A DNA stretch of 64,000 bases, from positions 248,001 to 312,000 of the forward strand of contig QJPP01001543.1 of NCBI GenBank assembly GCA_003996215.1, in the 5' to 3' direction. A program made the position numbers and the translations under genes. The DNA is from Jaltomata sinuosa. Its lineage: Eukaryota; Streptophyta; Magnoliopsida; Solanales; Solanaceae. The notes under the pieces are model-generated. The model was not told the origin of the DNA. It was given only the letters and a program-made list of their open reading frames with translations, and searched no databases. Below, piece after piece: positions 48,236 to 59,840 of this stretch (positions are counted from its first letter, which is position 1; each line of letters opens with the position of its first letter).

Positions 48236-49156
48236 ACTTTTTTTCCTAGAATGTTATGTCTCCTGTAATTGAAACTTTATTCGATTTAGTTACCGCTTTG
48301 ACTTTAGATTAGGATCTTGTATTGGTGCTACCTCTTCGGTAGACTTTTGACTGTAAACTCAACCTGATGGTCCTTATTAATCATATCTATTTTTACTTAA
48401 ATTTTTTTACTGAACTTGTTGTAATAAATATATATTGATCATGTGTATTTAGTTTGTTTTGAGTGATTGATAAAGGTCTTTTGACAGAAATACTTTGGGT
48501 ATGTTTCTTACCTATATCTCATTATTCAATTTGTATTAGTTCTGTTTTCCTTAGAATTTTGTTATAAGTTGCTTAATTTTTACAAGACATTCAATATCTG
48601 GTCTGTGAGCTAGCTAGTGAATCATTGAAGGGAGTCTCGACTTCAGTACTAACTGACTGTACTTACTGGAAGGTTTGTGTTGCTATCTTATTAACTATAT
48701 GCAGTGTTATTTCAGTTTTGATTGTGGAAATTTAAAACTGTGGTACTAGAGTGATCATGTTCTTGCATCTGTTTCAAGTTTGTCATAGACCAAAATGTAA
48801 AAATTTGATAGTACTACTTGGTTGTTTCCTTTGTATGAACAATGAAATACTACATTACTGCTGCTAGCATGGCTGTTATTTGAGCCATTTGTAAGGTGTC
48901 CCTTTTGAGTCAAGTTATTAGTAAGACTTAATATAGGAACAACAGGTTTAAACTTATTTTGAAAAAGGATGATAGACTAACACTTCCACTCTATGTTAAA
49001 TTCTGCATATTGATTGCTCAGAAAGATTGCACCTGTTGATTCAAAAATTTACGTCTCTTGCACTATTTTTTTTTAATTTTCAAAACTTGGACTACAATTA
49101 TCACTTTATAAGTATGATGCTTACTTGTAGTATTGTTTTGCTAGATTCAGTAATCA
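48236..49156 (+). other. Region between the two CACTA genes
   Basis: About 0.9 kb, A/T-rich, without credible coding. Presumably contains the 3' UTR of the transposase gene and the promoter or leader of the second gene, as the genes are co-directional. No tandem repeat seen. Confidence 0.45.
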
Positions 49157-49289
49157 TGACTCAAAGAAAAATTAATAATGTGAAAGGAAGGAAATACATG
49201 GCGGCAGGAAGTCTTTCAACCATGGCTTGTAAAAAACATTTGTCATTGAGAAGTGGCAAACAAATTCTATGTGCAAACTCCGTTGTTGA

Positions 49290-49780
49290 TCTAGTAGCGC
49301 AAGCTATGCAAGAACTGATACCTCGAAAGACTTCCCTTCTTAAATCACAAGCTATGCAGGAACAAGTTCCTTGAAAGTCTCCTCGAAAGTCTACATCTAT
49401 GATAGAACAACCTTTATAGGAACAAGTGCCTCGAAAGCCTCCTCTAAAATCCACCACTCTAAAAGCACAAGTTGTACAGAAGCAAGTGCAACAAATATCT
49501 CTAAATTCTTCCAATGTAAAAGCACAGGCTGTGTAGGAAGTAATTCAATAGGTGACTCGAAAATCTTCAACTGTAGAATTACAGGCTGTGCAACAACCAT
49601 TGCAATGGGTGACTCGGAGTTCATCCACTCTCAAAGCACAAGCTATTCAAGAACAACCTCAACAAGTGCATATGAATTCTTCCACTGTAGTAACAAAAGT
49701 TGCAGAGGAACAATTGTAACAAGTTCCAAGAGATTCTTCCACTCTAGAATAAGAAGATGTACATGATCAAATGCAACAAG
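49290..49780 (+). repeat. Coding tandem repeats, Gln/Ser-rich
   Basis: About seven imperfect units of about 60-66 bp. The usual reading is SSTLKAQAVQEQVPRKS-like, about 20-22 residues, seen near 49300, 49350, 49420, 49460, 49520, 49580, 49640 and 49700. Four units contain CAG/CAA-to-TAG/TAA stops (for example 49371 and 49533). Confidence 0.75.
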
Positions 49781-51654
49781 AACCACTGAATTCTGAAGAA
49801 AATGAACTATGTGGAGAAGAAGGCAAGAACATTTAAATTTACTTTTAAATATTGAGATGCATTTCATTATAAAATTAGCTTATATTGTTTCATTGTATGT
49901 TGTTTAATTCTTCTTTGTATTATTGTAGGCCCTTCAAGTCAAAAAAAAGAAGAGGAAATACAATACTGCAACATGTACATGCGCGAAAAGATCGTAAACC
50001 CATTTTTCTGAATAGGTACAAATAGTCGGTTGGTCCTACGAAAAAAAATGTAGCAAAGCTGGGTAGCTTTCTTTGAACTTTGGAAAGAAATACAATGCTT
50101 TGTCCCATTCATATACACAAGTGAAATTATGTGGATACAAAAAAGGACTTGTGGGAATATACCCTGGTTTGAGTTCTTACTTATCTGATTTTGGTTAAGA
50201 TCATTTTGTACTTTTTGTATTACTAACCCAAAGAATAAATTGTAGGAGAAATATGATATTCCTGATGTCGGAAATGAGTATCTTTTGGATGGAATTCAAT
50301 CTGCTTGGAGGAAGTACAAGAATCATTTGTATAAGAAGCACTTTAAGCCCTTTGATAATGACGAACTTCAAATAGCAAAAAAGCCCGATGATATTTCAGA
50401 ATATGATTTCAAGGATCTTCTCAAATATTGGCACTCTGTTAGATTATGCACACTTTAAGATTGTTCTATTTCATTTATATCGATATGTTAGATCATAATA
50501 TAATGAAACACACCATTCTAAAACTCTAGTAAGACAGTTTTGTATGATCATTATGAATCTGATCACTCAGTTTATTTACATTCGCATTGACTTACTTAAC
50601 TGTTCTTGATTTATTGTTTAAGTAGATTTGATGGATCATTTATTTGCAGAAAATGAGTGAAACAAATACCAAGAATTGAATTTTTTTGAAGAATCCACAT
50701 ACTGCTGGTAAAATAAGTTTTGCTGTGATACGTGATCAATTGATTTGTTCTATTATTAATCTCTCATTAAATATAAGATTGCTGTCATTACAAGATTTTT
50801 GACTGTCATTACAAGCTTTTTTATACTCAATTTTATGTAATTAGGAAAAAGAGAAGGAAACCCCCGGTGAAGTTTCACTTAAAGAAAACTTTGTGGCTAC
50901 AAGAAAAAGAAAAGTTGGACGAGCATACAAGGACACTGATGAGGATACGATCAATACAATTATATTATTAATCTTAATTGTTGACATTCTTTACTTGTTC
51001 TTATATAGGCTCAGTTTGATTTAATTGAATTCTCATCATTTAAACTTTATTTGTTGGTTGAAATAAAGAAAGTTCAAAGTCATGAACAAACTGAAATGGT
51101 AGTCAATCTGTTGATGCTTGTGCAGCTATCTTGGGACCTTAATATCCAGGATTTGTGAGATTATATAGGCGAGGAGTTACTAAAACCTCCTTGAAAATGA
51201 AGGGACATATTGAACCCTCTGCAAGTGCTACTACTGAGATGCAACAAAAAATGGAAGACTTAGAAGATAGGATGCTGGAAAAATTAGAACAACAAAAAAA
51301 GAGCACCCGTCATGAAGTTACGATTGACATCCTTAAATGACTTAATGTTATGTACCCAGAGATTCAACTGGATACTGACAGATTGGCAACAACTTGTGAT
51401 CAGTCACAACAAGAAGATATCCAACCGATTAATCAGTCGTCTGCCAGTAGCAACAACCAAGGTATGGTTTTCCTCTTCTTCCAAATTTTTATCTTCTTCT
51501 TCTTTTTTATTTTATTCTTGTACTCCTTTTTCTTATAATTATTGATACTAAGAATTATTCATAGCTATAATTCTGGAAGGTGCTGGCGAATATTTTTCTT
51601 TCAATTCTCTCTTTTTGTTGGTTTGATACATCTGCGAACTGTCACAAAGTTGTT

Positions 51655-51955
51655 GTTAAATGAAATGGTTATATGGTTATGTTCTGGAAATGGTTATATG
51701 ATTATATTCTTAAAATGGTTATATGGTTATGTTTTGGAAATGGTTATATGGTTATAGGGGTATGTTGTCAACTTATATGGTCATGTTATGCAAATTAAGA
51801 TCCATATTATTCTGGCAATTGGTTATATGATTATGTTGTCAAATTCAAGGTCAAATTATATGGTTATGTTCTGAAAATTAGGACGATAGCGTTTAAAAAT
51901 TAGTTATATGGTTATGTTGTCAAATTCAAGGTCAAATTATATAGTTGTATTCTAA
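51655..51955. repeat. ATGGTTATATGGTTATG minisatellite in the last CACTA intron
   Basis: Four tight units of about 33 bp (51662-51760) of 'atggttatatggttatg' plus 'ttctggaa', then looser copies to 51950 that include 'gttgtcaaattcaaggtcaa' twice. Confidence 0.85.
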
Positions 51956-52404
51956 AGTTAACACTATAGTGTAATCCCTTAAAAATCCAAACCATGTCAT
52001 GGGGTAAATGTGATGTAAGATGTCCTATCTTTTGACTTATTTTCAAAGTGTTTGCCTGACTGAAGTATGTTTAGTATGTGTCTTCACATACATACATTTG
52101 GTAATGAATACTGTTAGCAACATAATGAGCTCTTAAAAGTTACTTATATCACGTTGAATTTTGAGATTCAACAACCTAATGCTACTATAAGTGTGATGCT
52201 TTAATTGTATTTTTTTAAAACTGAATATATATGCTTCCTAAGTGGGATAAGCTGATCTGTCTGCAAGGTAGTTAGTGTTTTGACTGTATCTTGAATAGTA
52301 CGTAAATTTAGTTTGCTTAAAAATGTGAGACCTCGTCAGCCTTGGCCTTCAAAGTTTTATTGCGTAATTGAACTGCTACTAAGCTTTATTGAGTAATTGA
52401 ATTT

Positions 52405-52990
52405 CAATTTTTTTTTGATGTAAAAATTTATGTTCAAAATCTGTACTTTGGTAGAACTATGATGTGAGGCATGAGGATAGGAATCTGTTAAAAGCTTGAC
52501 CAATGATTTTAAGTGTTGAAGTATGCTTTGCATTTGTCCTTGACATTTATTGTATGTTAAACGGCATCCCTGTTATAGTGTTTTGCTGGTACTTAACATG
52601 CACTGGCAATTATAGTACTACTCCAATCAAAACTTTTAAATTCTGAACCTGTGAATTGAGATGGTAATATTTGTATAACTTCTGGATGTTTATACTTTTT
52701 TGATGTACAAATTTAACTTCAAAATCTGTACTTTGGCAGAACTATGGTGTGGTACATGAGGATAGAAGTTTGTTGTAATGCATCTGTTAAAAGCTTGACC
52801 ATTTCTTTTAAGTGTTGAAGTATGTTTTTCATTTGACCTTGATAGTATGTTAAACTAAATCGATGTGATAGTGTTTTGCTGGTACTTAACATGCATTGGC
52901 AATTCTAGTGCAACGCCAATCAAAACTTTTAACTTCTGAACCTATGAATTGAGATGGTAATATTTGTAGAACTTCTAGATGTTTATAAGC
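52405..52990. repeat. About 290-bp direct tandem duplication in the last CACTA intron
   Basis: 52405-52695 and 52697-52990 share long blocks: 'aaaatctgtactttgg', 'aaaagcttgacca', 'gttttgctggtacttaaca', 'caatcaaaacttttaa' and 'gaattgagatggtaatattt'. Copies differ by small indels. Confidence 0.85.
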
Positions 52991-53589
52991 TATGGGATTG
53001 ACTAACAACCCATATAATTAATGGCTTAAAGTTTTCGGGAGCCTAGATATTGGTTTCATTTTGTAAAATTCTCTCAGATACACATTGAAGAAAATTTTAT
53101 TGGCTTTCTCCTTTTATCTCACTGCCTATCTTTGACTAAAATTGAAGTTTCAGCAGATACGAATTAAAATTTATTCATAACTTATATTTATTGACTTTTG
53201 TAGGTGGAGATACTAATCAAGGAGATGATGAAAGCATTGATGAAGAAGGCAGTTGAGAGATTTGGTTGCAAATTGTCAAAACTTTACTATTTTGTTGACA
53301 TTATGGCTCTTCACTTTTTGTTCACTATACAGTTGAAACATGCATGTGCCAACTGTCTAAATTTTGCCTATATATGGATAAGTAAGACTAATATTTTGTA
53401 TATTTTGTGCCTATAGCGGATGACACGTTATGACTAGGTTGTTTTGTATATTTCGCGCTTATGGCAGATGATATTATGTGACTGATCCTATATTTTGAAA
53501 TATGATCATTCAGTTTTGTTTAGTAACTATCATCTTTCGTGGTATATACGATTTTGTAATTTCAAATATTTATATTTATAGCCCAGCCA

Positions 53590-54170
53590 ATTGGAACATA
53601 GATGAACTGTTCCAATAGGTAAAAAAGAACTGTTTCAATAGTTTTTTCTAAAGCACAGGCTACCAATTGTTGGAACATATAAGAACTGTTACAATTGGTA
53701 AAATATAACCATTGCTATATCATTTTTGGTCACTGTGCAAACCCGTTGCAATAACTGTATTAACTGTCACAATTGAGCTAAAAAAATCATTTCAAAATAG
53801 ATAATAACTGTTCCAAAACAATAGTAACCGTTGCAATTGAGCTAAAAATTTCATTGCAAAACAGGCAAACTAACTGTTGCAAAACTATAACCGTTGCAAT
53901 TGAGCTCTCTTTTTCGTTGCAACATAGACAATACAACCGTTGCAAATTATCAATTGTAACGGTTTTAACTGTGCCAATTGATATATAAATTTGCAATTAT
54001 AGAGGGATGAATAACCGTTGCAATAGGTGAGTTTTAAGCAACAATTTAGTGGATTGTTATAGGGTACCATTTCCATAGATCTATGGTCATGCGAGCTGGT
54101 GGGGCGGGCATAACCCCCATTTCCATAGTATGACTGCAATAGTTTTAAGGCCTACAACAACGATTTCCTT
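53590..54170. repeat. CACTA right subterminal repeat region
   Basis: At least ten copies of an ACCGTTGCAAT-like motif in both orientations, often as 'ccgttgcaattgagct' (53828, 53888 and decayed copies at 53765 and 53935). Denser than the left end. Confidence 0.85.
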
Positions 54171-54171
54171 G

Positions 54172-54201
54172 GTGTTGCAATAGGACCATTTTCTAGTAGT
54201 G
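54172..54201 (-). repeat. CACTA right terminal inverted repeat
   Basis: Minus strand begins CACTACTAGAAAATGGTCCT followed by ATTGCAACAC. Adjacent TTG (54202-54204) is the target duplication. Confidence 0.9.
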
Positions 54202-54204
54202 TTG

Positions 54205-55924
54205 GTGGCACCCGAATGAATGTAATATCTAGAATTGTGAGCCTCAGTCAGAATTTGCTGTCTCAACCTATCTACATCTAGCACACATAAGCGACCCGGA
54301 TAATGAAGTACACCATCTCCCCCCTGGGAGAACACCTCAACCCTTTGCTGATCGACTGTACCCTTAAGCTGAAGTAAAATGGGATCACTGTCTTGCTTTG
54401 CCTTTACTTCTACTACCAAGGATGATTCAGAACCATTCTGAACAATAACACCACCTTCCGTCAAGTCCATAAGGCAAACTCCCAACCGAGCTATCCTATG
54501 GACCTCTTTAACCAATTGCTTCTTCCCATTTTCAACAGAAAACACACTTCCCATGGACAGTCTACTCAAAGCATCCGTCATGATATTGGCCTTTCTCGGA
54601 TGGTAAAGCACACTCATATTATAATACTTAAGGACGTCAAGCCATCCCCTTTGTCGCAAATTCAATTCCTTCTGAGTGAATACATACTAAAGACTCTTAT
54701 GATCGGTGAATACATCCACATGCACCCCATACAAGTAGTATCTCTAAATCTTCAAAGCAAAGACCACGGCTGCCAACTCAAGGTCATGAGTGGGGTAGTT
54801 CTTCTCATGAGTCTTAAGTTGTCTAGAGTCATAAGCAATCACCTTACCATGCTACATCAAAAGACAACCAACTAATCTTAGAAGCATTACAATACATAAC
54901 AAAATCATCTAGGCCCTCGGGTAGAGCTAACACTGGAGCTGTGATCAATCTAGTCTTCAATTCCTAAAATTTCTTCTCACACAAGTCGAACCACTGAAAT
55001 TTTACCTTTTTCTGAGTCAATCAGATCAAAGAGGTTTCAATGAAAGAATATCCTTCCACAAACCTCCTGTAGTAACAAGGCAAAATCAAAAAGCTCCTAA
55101 TATCAGATGGGAAAGTGGGTCTAGGCCAGCTCCTTACTGCCTCGATCTTTTGAGAATCAACCTGAATACCATCTTTAGTCACAATATGACCCAGGAAAGC
55201 AACAGACTGCAGCCAAAACTCACACTTGCTAAACTTAGCAAATAACTGCCAGTCCTTGAGAGTTACAACACAACTCTCAAATGGTTTGTATGCTCCTCCT
55301 CACTCCGAGAGTAGATATCATCAATGAAAACAATCACAAACATATCCAGGTACTATTTGAACACCCGGTTCATCAAATCCATAAAGGCTGCAAGAGCGTT
55401 CGTTAGACCAAAAAACATCACAACAAATTCATAATGACCATACCGAGTTCTGCAGGTTGTCTTCAGAATATCACACTCTCTACACGAAGCTGATGATAAC
55501 CAGATCTTACGTTAATTTTTGGGAAGAAATTAGCACCCTGAAGCTGATCGAACAAGTCATCAATCCTAGGAATATGATATTTATTCTTGATCGTGACCTT
55601 GTTCAACTGACGGTAGTCAATACACATTCTAAGAGAACCATCTTTCTTTCGAACAAATAAAACAGGGGCACCCCATGGAGAAATGCTAGGCCTGATGAAA
55701 CCCTTATCAAGAAGATCCTTCAACTGATCCTTTAATTCCTTAAGTTCCGCGGGAGCCATTCTATAGGGAGGAATAGAAATAGGATTCGTATTCAGAAGAA
55801 GATCTATCCCAAAGTCAATCTCTCGCTCGGGAGGGACTCCAGGCAAATCCTCGGGAAACACTTCTGGAAACCCATTCACAACAGGAACAGACTGAAGGGA
55901 TGGGGTTTCAGACTCCGTGTCCAT
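54205..55924 (-). pseudogene. Element A RT, RNase H and start of integrase, broken
   Basis: Minus strand. 55463-55924 is the RT fingers region, with FPEVFPEDLPGVPPEREIDF, then PWGAPVLFVRKKDGSLRMCI and DYRQLNKVTI. The catalytic motif FIDD lies at 55313-55332 in another frame, so frameshifts lie between. 54900-55300 is full of stops. The RNase H tail and linker read WLDVLKYYNMSVLYHPRKANIMTDALSRLSMGS (54560-54665). The His pair of the integrase zinc-binding domain (EAHNSRYYIHSGAT) ends at the CACTA junction. The other half of this domain starts at 41006. The product would copy element RNA into cDNA; it is dead in this copy. Confidence 0.9.
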
Positions 55925-56137
55925 AACCCATACTATATGATAAGCATACCCATTTGAAATAATCTTCCTAGTCTTAAGATAAGATATGAAATGACCCTTC
56001 GAGGAAGGGGGACTACCTTGTCATTCTAAAACGAGTTAATTTGGAAACATGAAACTGACAACCCGAGAATGATAATCAACAGAAGTGTAACATACATACA
56101 ACTAATCCATACCAAGAATGACATAAAAATCAGTCAT

Positions 56138-56430
56138 CTACAACTCAACTAGATCCACTGAAGTGACTCTATGAAGGACTGAGATAGGGTAGTTTTGGTA
56201 GATTTTCTCAGCTAAGACTGACTCACCAACAGGAGTAGAAACACAAAAGGGTTCTAAAAGTAATTCAGAACAAACTTCAAACTTGCATTCTACATAAGGG
56301 GTAATAAAATATATGGAAGCACCGGGGTCCAACAAAGCATATACATCGAAAGAGAAGTCTTTCAACATACCAAAAACAACATCTGGGGAACCCTTCTGAT
56401 CCTGATGAGAGGACATACCGTAAAGGCAGT
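56138..56430 (-). pseudogene. Element A protease
   Basis: Minus-strand frame of about 92 codons between the gag zinc knuckle and RT. The active-site motif reads LLDPGASIYFITPYV, where LxDSGASHSFIS is usual; the catalytic Asp is kept and Ser is changed to Pro. It continues with CVSTPVGESVLAEKIY and ends at a stop at 56138, with clear continuation (VILGMDQLYVCYTSVDYH) to about 56020. Aspartic protease of the retropepsin type, matures Gag-Pol in particles. Confidence 0.8.
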
Positions 56431-56559
56431 TTTGGCACTAACCACTTGAACTAGAAGTTGTGCCCTGTTGGGCTAGTCGACCTCCTGGGGCTACTAGAGT
56501 AGACTGATCCCTACTCCCTCCTTGACCCTTCTTAGCTGAAGGGAAATCCATGATACGAT

Positions 56560-57580
56560 GTCCAGCCTGACCACATCCGAATCACCCACCTGAACCGGCC
56601 AAACACTCACCAGAATGACTCTTCCCACACTTACCACAAGATGGGTAGGAAGATACTTTAGTAACACTACCCTGAGACTGGGAATACGAACCAGATCCTC
56701 TACCACCCTGATCATGACAAGGCCTCTGGGCCTGGGTAGGAGCACTAGAAGAAGAATAAATGGGGCCTAATGACTTCTTCTGGAATGAGGAGCGATGTCC
56801 ACCTATGGACCTGTGATGACCAAAACTTGATCCCTCGTATCTAGCCCTCTTGTTCTCCCTTGCTATCTCCCTAAGCTTGTCACCCTCAATCTGATGGGCA
56901 TGAGTCATGAATCAGGAAATGTTCATATCACTCAATACCAAAGCAGACCTACACTCTTTCTTCACCATATCAGAAACCCCATATATGAACTTGATTATTT
57001 GATCATGCAGGTCCGCTACTATGGAGGGAGCATATCTAGACAACTGAGTGAACTTCAGACTATTCTCTTGAACCGATATCGACCACTGTCTCAAGTTCAC
57101 AAATTCCTCTACCTTCGCTTTCCTTAACTCACGGGGAAAGAACCTATCAAGGAAGGCCCTCTCAAAACACTCCCAAGTCATGGGGACTGCGTCCTTCACC
57201 CTAGCCTCATTCCATTGCGTGAACTAAATATAAGCTACATCTTTGAGTTGATAGGATGCAAGCTCAACATAATCTACCCCAACCACTTGCATAACTTCGA
57301 AGATCTTCTTCACTTCATCAATAAAGTAGAACGAGTCCTCACTCACTTTAAAACACAAGAATTAAGGCGGGTTCATATGGATAAAGTCACGAACTCGGGC
57401 CGCTACCCCACCTTGAGGGTGGACTAGAGAAGGAGCCTGCTAATTGGCCTGAGTGGCCAAAGTTTGGGCTAGCAAATGGATGGCATTTCTAAACTCCTCA
57501 TTCGTGATGTTAGAGACCGAAATGGGAGGAAAAACATTCCGAGCAGCTCAGAGAGGCATAGCACATCGAGGAGGCATAAT
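56560..57580 (-). pseudogene. Element A gag
   Basis: Minus strand. The start region MPPRCAMPL near 57577 is followed by a stop, then NEEFRNAIHLLAQTLATQANQQ (57440-57510), VRDFIHMNPP, VGVDYVELASYQL (57250-57290), and 56912-57199 with MTWECFERAFLDRFFPREL, VNLRQWSISVQENSLKFTQLS and RYAPSIVADL. After a stop, 56582-56908 has a basic Ser/Gln-rich linker and a zinc knuckle CGKCGKSHSGEC (spacing C-x2-C-x3-H-x4-C, all ligands kept). A second Cys/His pattern (FGCGQAGHRIMDF) is decayed. Particle-forming protein of the Tekay type. Confidence 0.9.
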
Positions 57581-57768
57581 CTGAAATATACAAGATGTGG
57601 ATTAGAGGAACATAAGATTTAAGCTCTATCACATGACATGATCATGAAAGAAGTAAAGTTTTTTAAGATATCTCATAGCTTTCCTCTCATATGTGTGGCG
57701 CGTTTCACACACATGAAATAGAATCTACTCGATGCGGCTTTCAGACATCCTAGGACTCTTGAACCTGA

Positions 57769-57783
57769 GGCTCTGATACTAAG
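57769..57783 (-). other. Element A primer-binding site
   Basis: Minus strand reads CTTAGTATCAGAGCC, one base from the LTR end; initiator-Met tRNA type with one change (G-to-A). Confidence 0.85.
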
Positions 57784-57784
57784 T

Positions 57785-59840
57785 TGTCATGCCCCGAGGT
57801 TACACCTTGGACGTAACACGAGTCTTGGGACTACAAGTGCCCCAAGATAACCCTTGGTCATAGCATCCTCAAGCATAACATAAAGTAAGCAGAAGCACAA
57901 TAGATAAAGTCGGAACAACATAAATGAAGAGTCAAGTCAAATAGGAATATAAGATCTATACAGAGACTCAAATTATGTATAAGTCTAAACAAATTCTGTC
58001 TATGTCTGATCAACCTTTACTCATAACATAAAGAGTTGCTAGGACAAGACCCTAGCTAACTCAAAGTACGGAAATAACAGCTGACACGCTCTAAGAACAT
58101 AACCAGTCCTCGACCTAAGAGGACTCACCAACATATGATAGATAGAGTGGCCTAGAAGCTCTAGCCATGTGCCTGGGAGGGACTCCTGAATTTGCATCAT
58201 CAAAGGATGCACCGCAAGATATGCGTCAGTACTATAGGATTTACCAAGTATGTGAGCGATGCATGAACATGATAAATAGTTTAAAACATGCTGAGTATGC
58301 TTTAACAATCGAAATCATACTTTAAGAGTAAAACTGGATGCAATTGACTCTATAAAACACCATAAGCTGAAAACATGATCATAAATAAGCGTCTGAAATC
58401 TGAATAAGAGTCAAGTACATTTTTAAAGGATAAATTGTTTTTGTGGGAGGTTCTCTAACCGACATAGACCATGTGAGCTATATGAAATCCGATGTATATT
58501 CCCCATCGAGAGGACCAAATATACCTTGCCAGGGTATAAAGGCATGATTGTGGCGTGATCACTAAAACTGATGCCCAACAGAGAGGACTTGAAAACCTAT
58601 GGGGGCATATAATTCTGGGACTAAGGGTACTCTCACTCGCTCCAACTCAGTGCTAAATACTACTCCTAAAATATGTACATATAGCTCATATAATACTGGG
58701 GCATATCTTATGCCAAAACTGATCATAACTGGTGACATATCTGATGTCAAAACTGTTGAAGAGCAATAAGACATATCTGAATGCCATGCAATTCAACTCA
58801 TACATCTAAAGACTTAACATAGACATAATTCAAATCATGCATTTCCTTTCTAAATTAATACTTGAAGAATCTAGCATGCAATTTCATAAAATACATAAGG
58901 TCATGATATCTAATCATGTAGAATTTCTCTTGAAAACATGCAATTCAATGGAATTATGCTAGAAATCAACTTTAGAGATTGGTCTTTTACAACCAATGAA
59001 GGAATCATAATCAAATCATAATTAAGCAATAAGAAACCATGAATTTAAGAATAGAAACTGATTTCATAAGTTTTCCCCAATTTAGATAAAAACCCTAATT
59101 TCACAAGCTCATACTTTAACATAAGAATTGGGGGTTTTGGGCACAAGGGTGAAAGGAACCCATTGTTGAATACCCACATACCTTGATTGAAGATAACCCA
59201 CTTGAATTGGAAAGACTTAGGAGGCTTGAACTTGGAGCTTGAGACTTGAAGCTTGGAGAAGAATTTCCTTTTTTGGGAGAAGAGTGAAGTAATGAGAAGG
59301 AACTTAGGCTAATGAGGGTGAAAACCCTTCTTTAAATTGTCAAAATGGCATCATTTAGGAGTTAAAAGAATGCGTAATGACTAAAATACCCCTGGGACTT
59401 AATTAGGAAAAAACTGATTTAAAACCTGGCTTCAGGTTCCATGGGTAGAGTCTACGACTTGTAGACCTAACCACGACTCATGGTTCCTTCTCGTTGAAAC
59501 TGCCCAAGGTTTCAGGCTACTGAAGGTTCCCTACAACTCAACAGGTTGACTTGTGGAAGCTTCCACAAGTCGTAGAAGCAAGTTGTGGGAATCAGGGGAC
59601 TTGACCACTCTCTGTCTAAGTTCCACAGGTTCGTTTCATGACCCGTGGGAACTTCCATGAACCGTGAACCTGACTCGTGGTTCTCAGACCTGAGGATGGT
59701 CTGCAGGAATGGAATCATGAGCCATTTCCATGACTCATGGAACCACCCATGACTCATGGACTTAACCCATGATCCCTAGAAGTTCAATAATCTCTGCAGG
59801 TTCTGAGTTTAAAAGATGGATCGGTTTCTGGGGTGTTACA
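57785..59840 (-). repeat. Element A 5' LTR
   Basis: Partner of 37542-39544. Ends TGTCATGCCCC and GGGGTGTTACA. Word cluster at 59420-59790. Donor-like CAAG/GTATGTGGG on the minus strand at 59181. It contains about 35 extra bases near 57968-58003 relative to the 3' LTR. Confidence 0.9.

Larger units (their letters stand above)
49157..53254 (+). pseudogene. CACTA TnpA-type gene (Transposase_24-like), multi-exon, broken
   Basis: Probable start MTQRKINNVKGRK at 49157. A Gln/Ser-rich tandem-repeat segment follows (49290-49780). An exon at 50248-50450 encodes EKYDIPDVGNEYLLDGIQSAW and RKYKNHLYKKHFKPF, then KNPHTAGKISFAVIR (50690-50740), patterns of the plant transposase family 24 found with TnpD genes. 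A coiled-coil-like segment EMQQKMEDLEDRMLEKLEQQ lies at 51235-51300. The last intron appears to run from GTATGG (51462) to TTGTAG (ends 53203), and the last exon encodes an acidic end (TNQGDDESIDEEG) stopping at 53254. Stops occur in the repeats and at 51340. Intact TnpA binds subterminal repeats. Confidence 0.7.
41007..54201 (+). mobile_element. CACTA (En/Spm) DNA transposon, 13,195 bp, complete ends
   Basis: Inverted termini begin CACTACCAAAAATTAGG on the left and CACTACTAGAAAATGG on the right (minus strand). A 3-bp target duplication TTG flanks it (41004-41006 and 54202-54204), the expected size for CACTA elements. It carries a TnpD-type gene (44687-48235) and a TnpA-type gene (49157-53254), both on the plus strand and both broken, plus subterminal repeats. 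It lies inside the integrase of element A between the His and Cys pairs of the zinc-binding domain. With intact ends it might still be mobilised in trans. Confidence 0.95.
37542..59840 (-). mobile_element. Element A: Tekay-type chromovirus, split by CACTA
   Basis: A full minus-strand element: 5' LTR 57785-59840, primer-binding site 57769-57783, gag about 56560-57580, protease 56138-56416, RT/RNase H/integrase 54205-55924 and 39908-41006, chromodomain remnant about 39780-39930, polypurine tract 39545-39560 and 3' LTR 37542-39544. Without the CACTA insertion it is about 9.1 kb. LTRs differ at about 15 of the first 161 positions, and the 5' LTR has an extra 35-bp segment near 57968. Flanking 5-mers (CATGG and CAGAG) do not match well. 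Confidence 0.9.
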
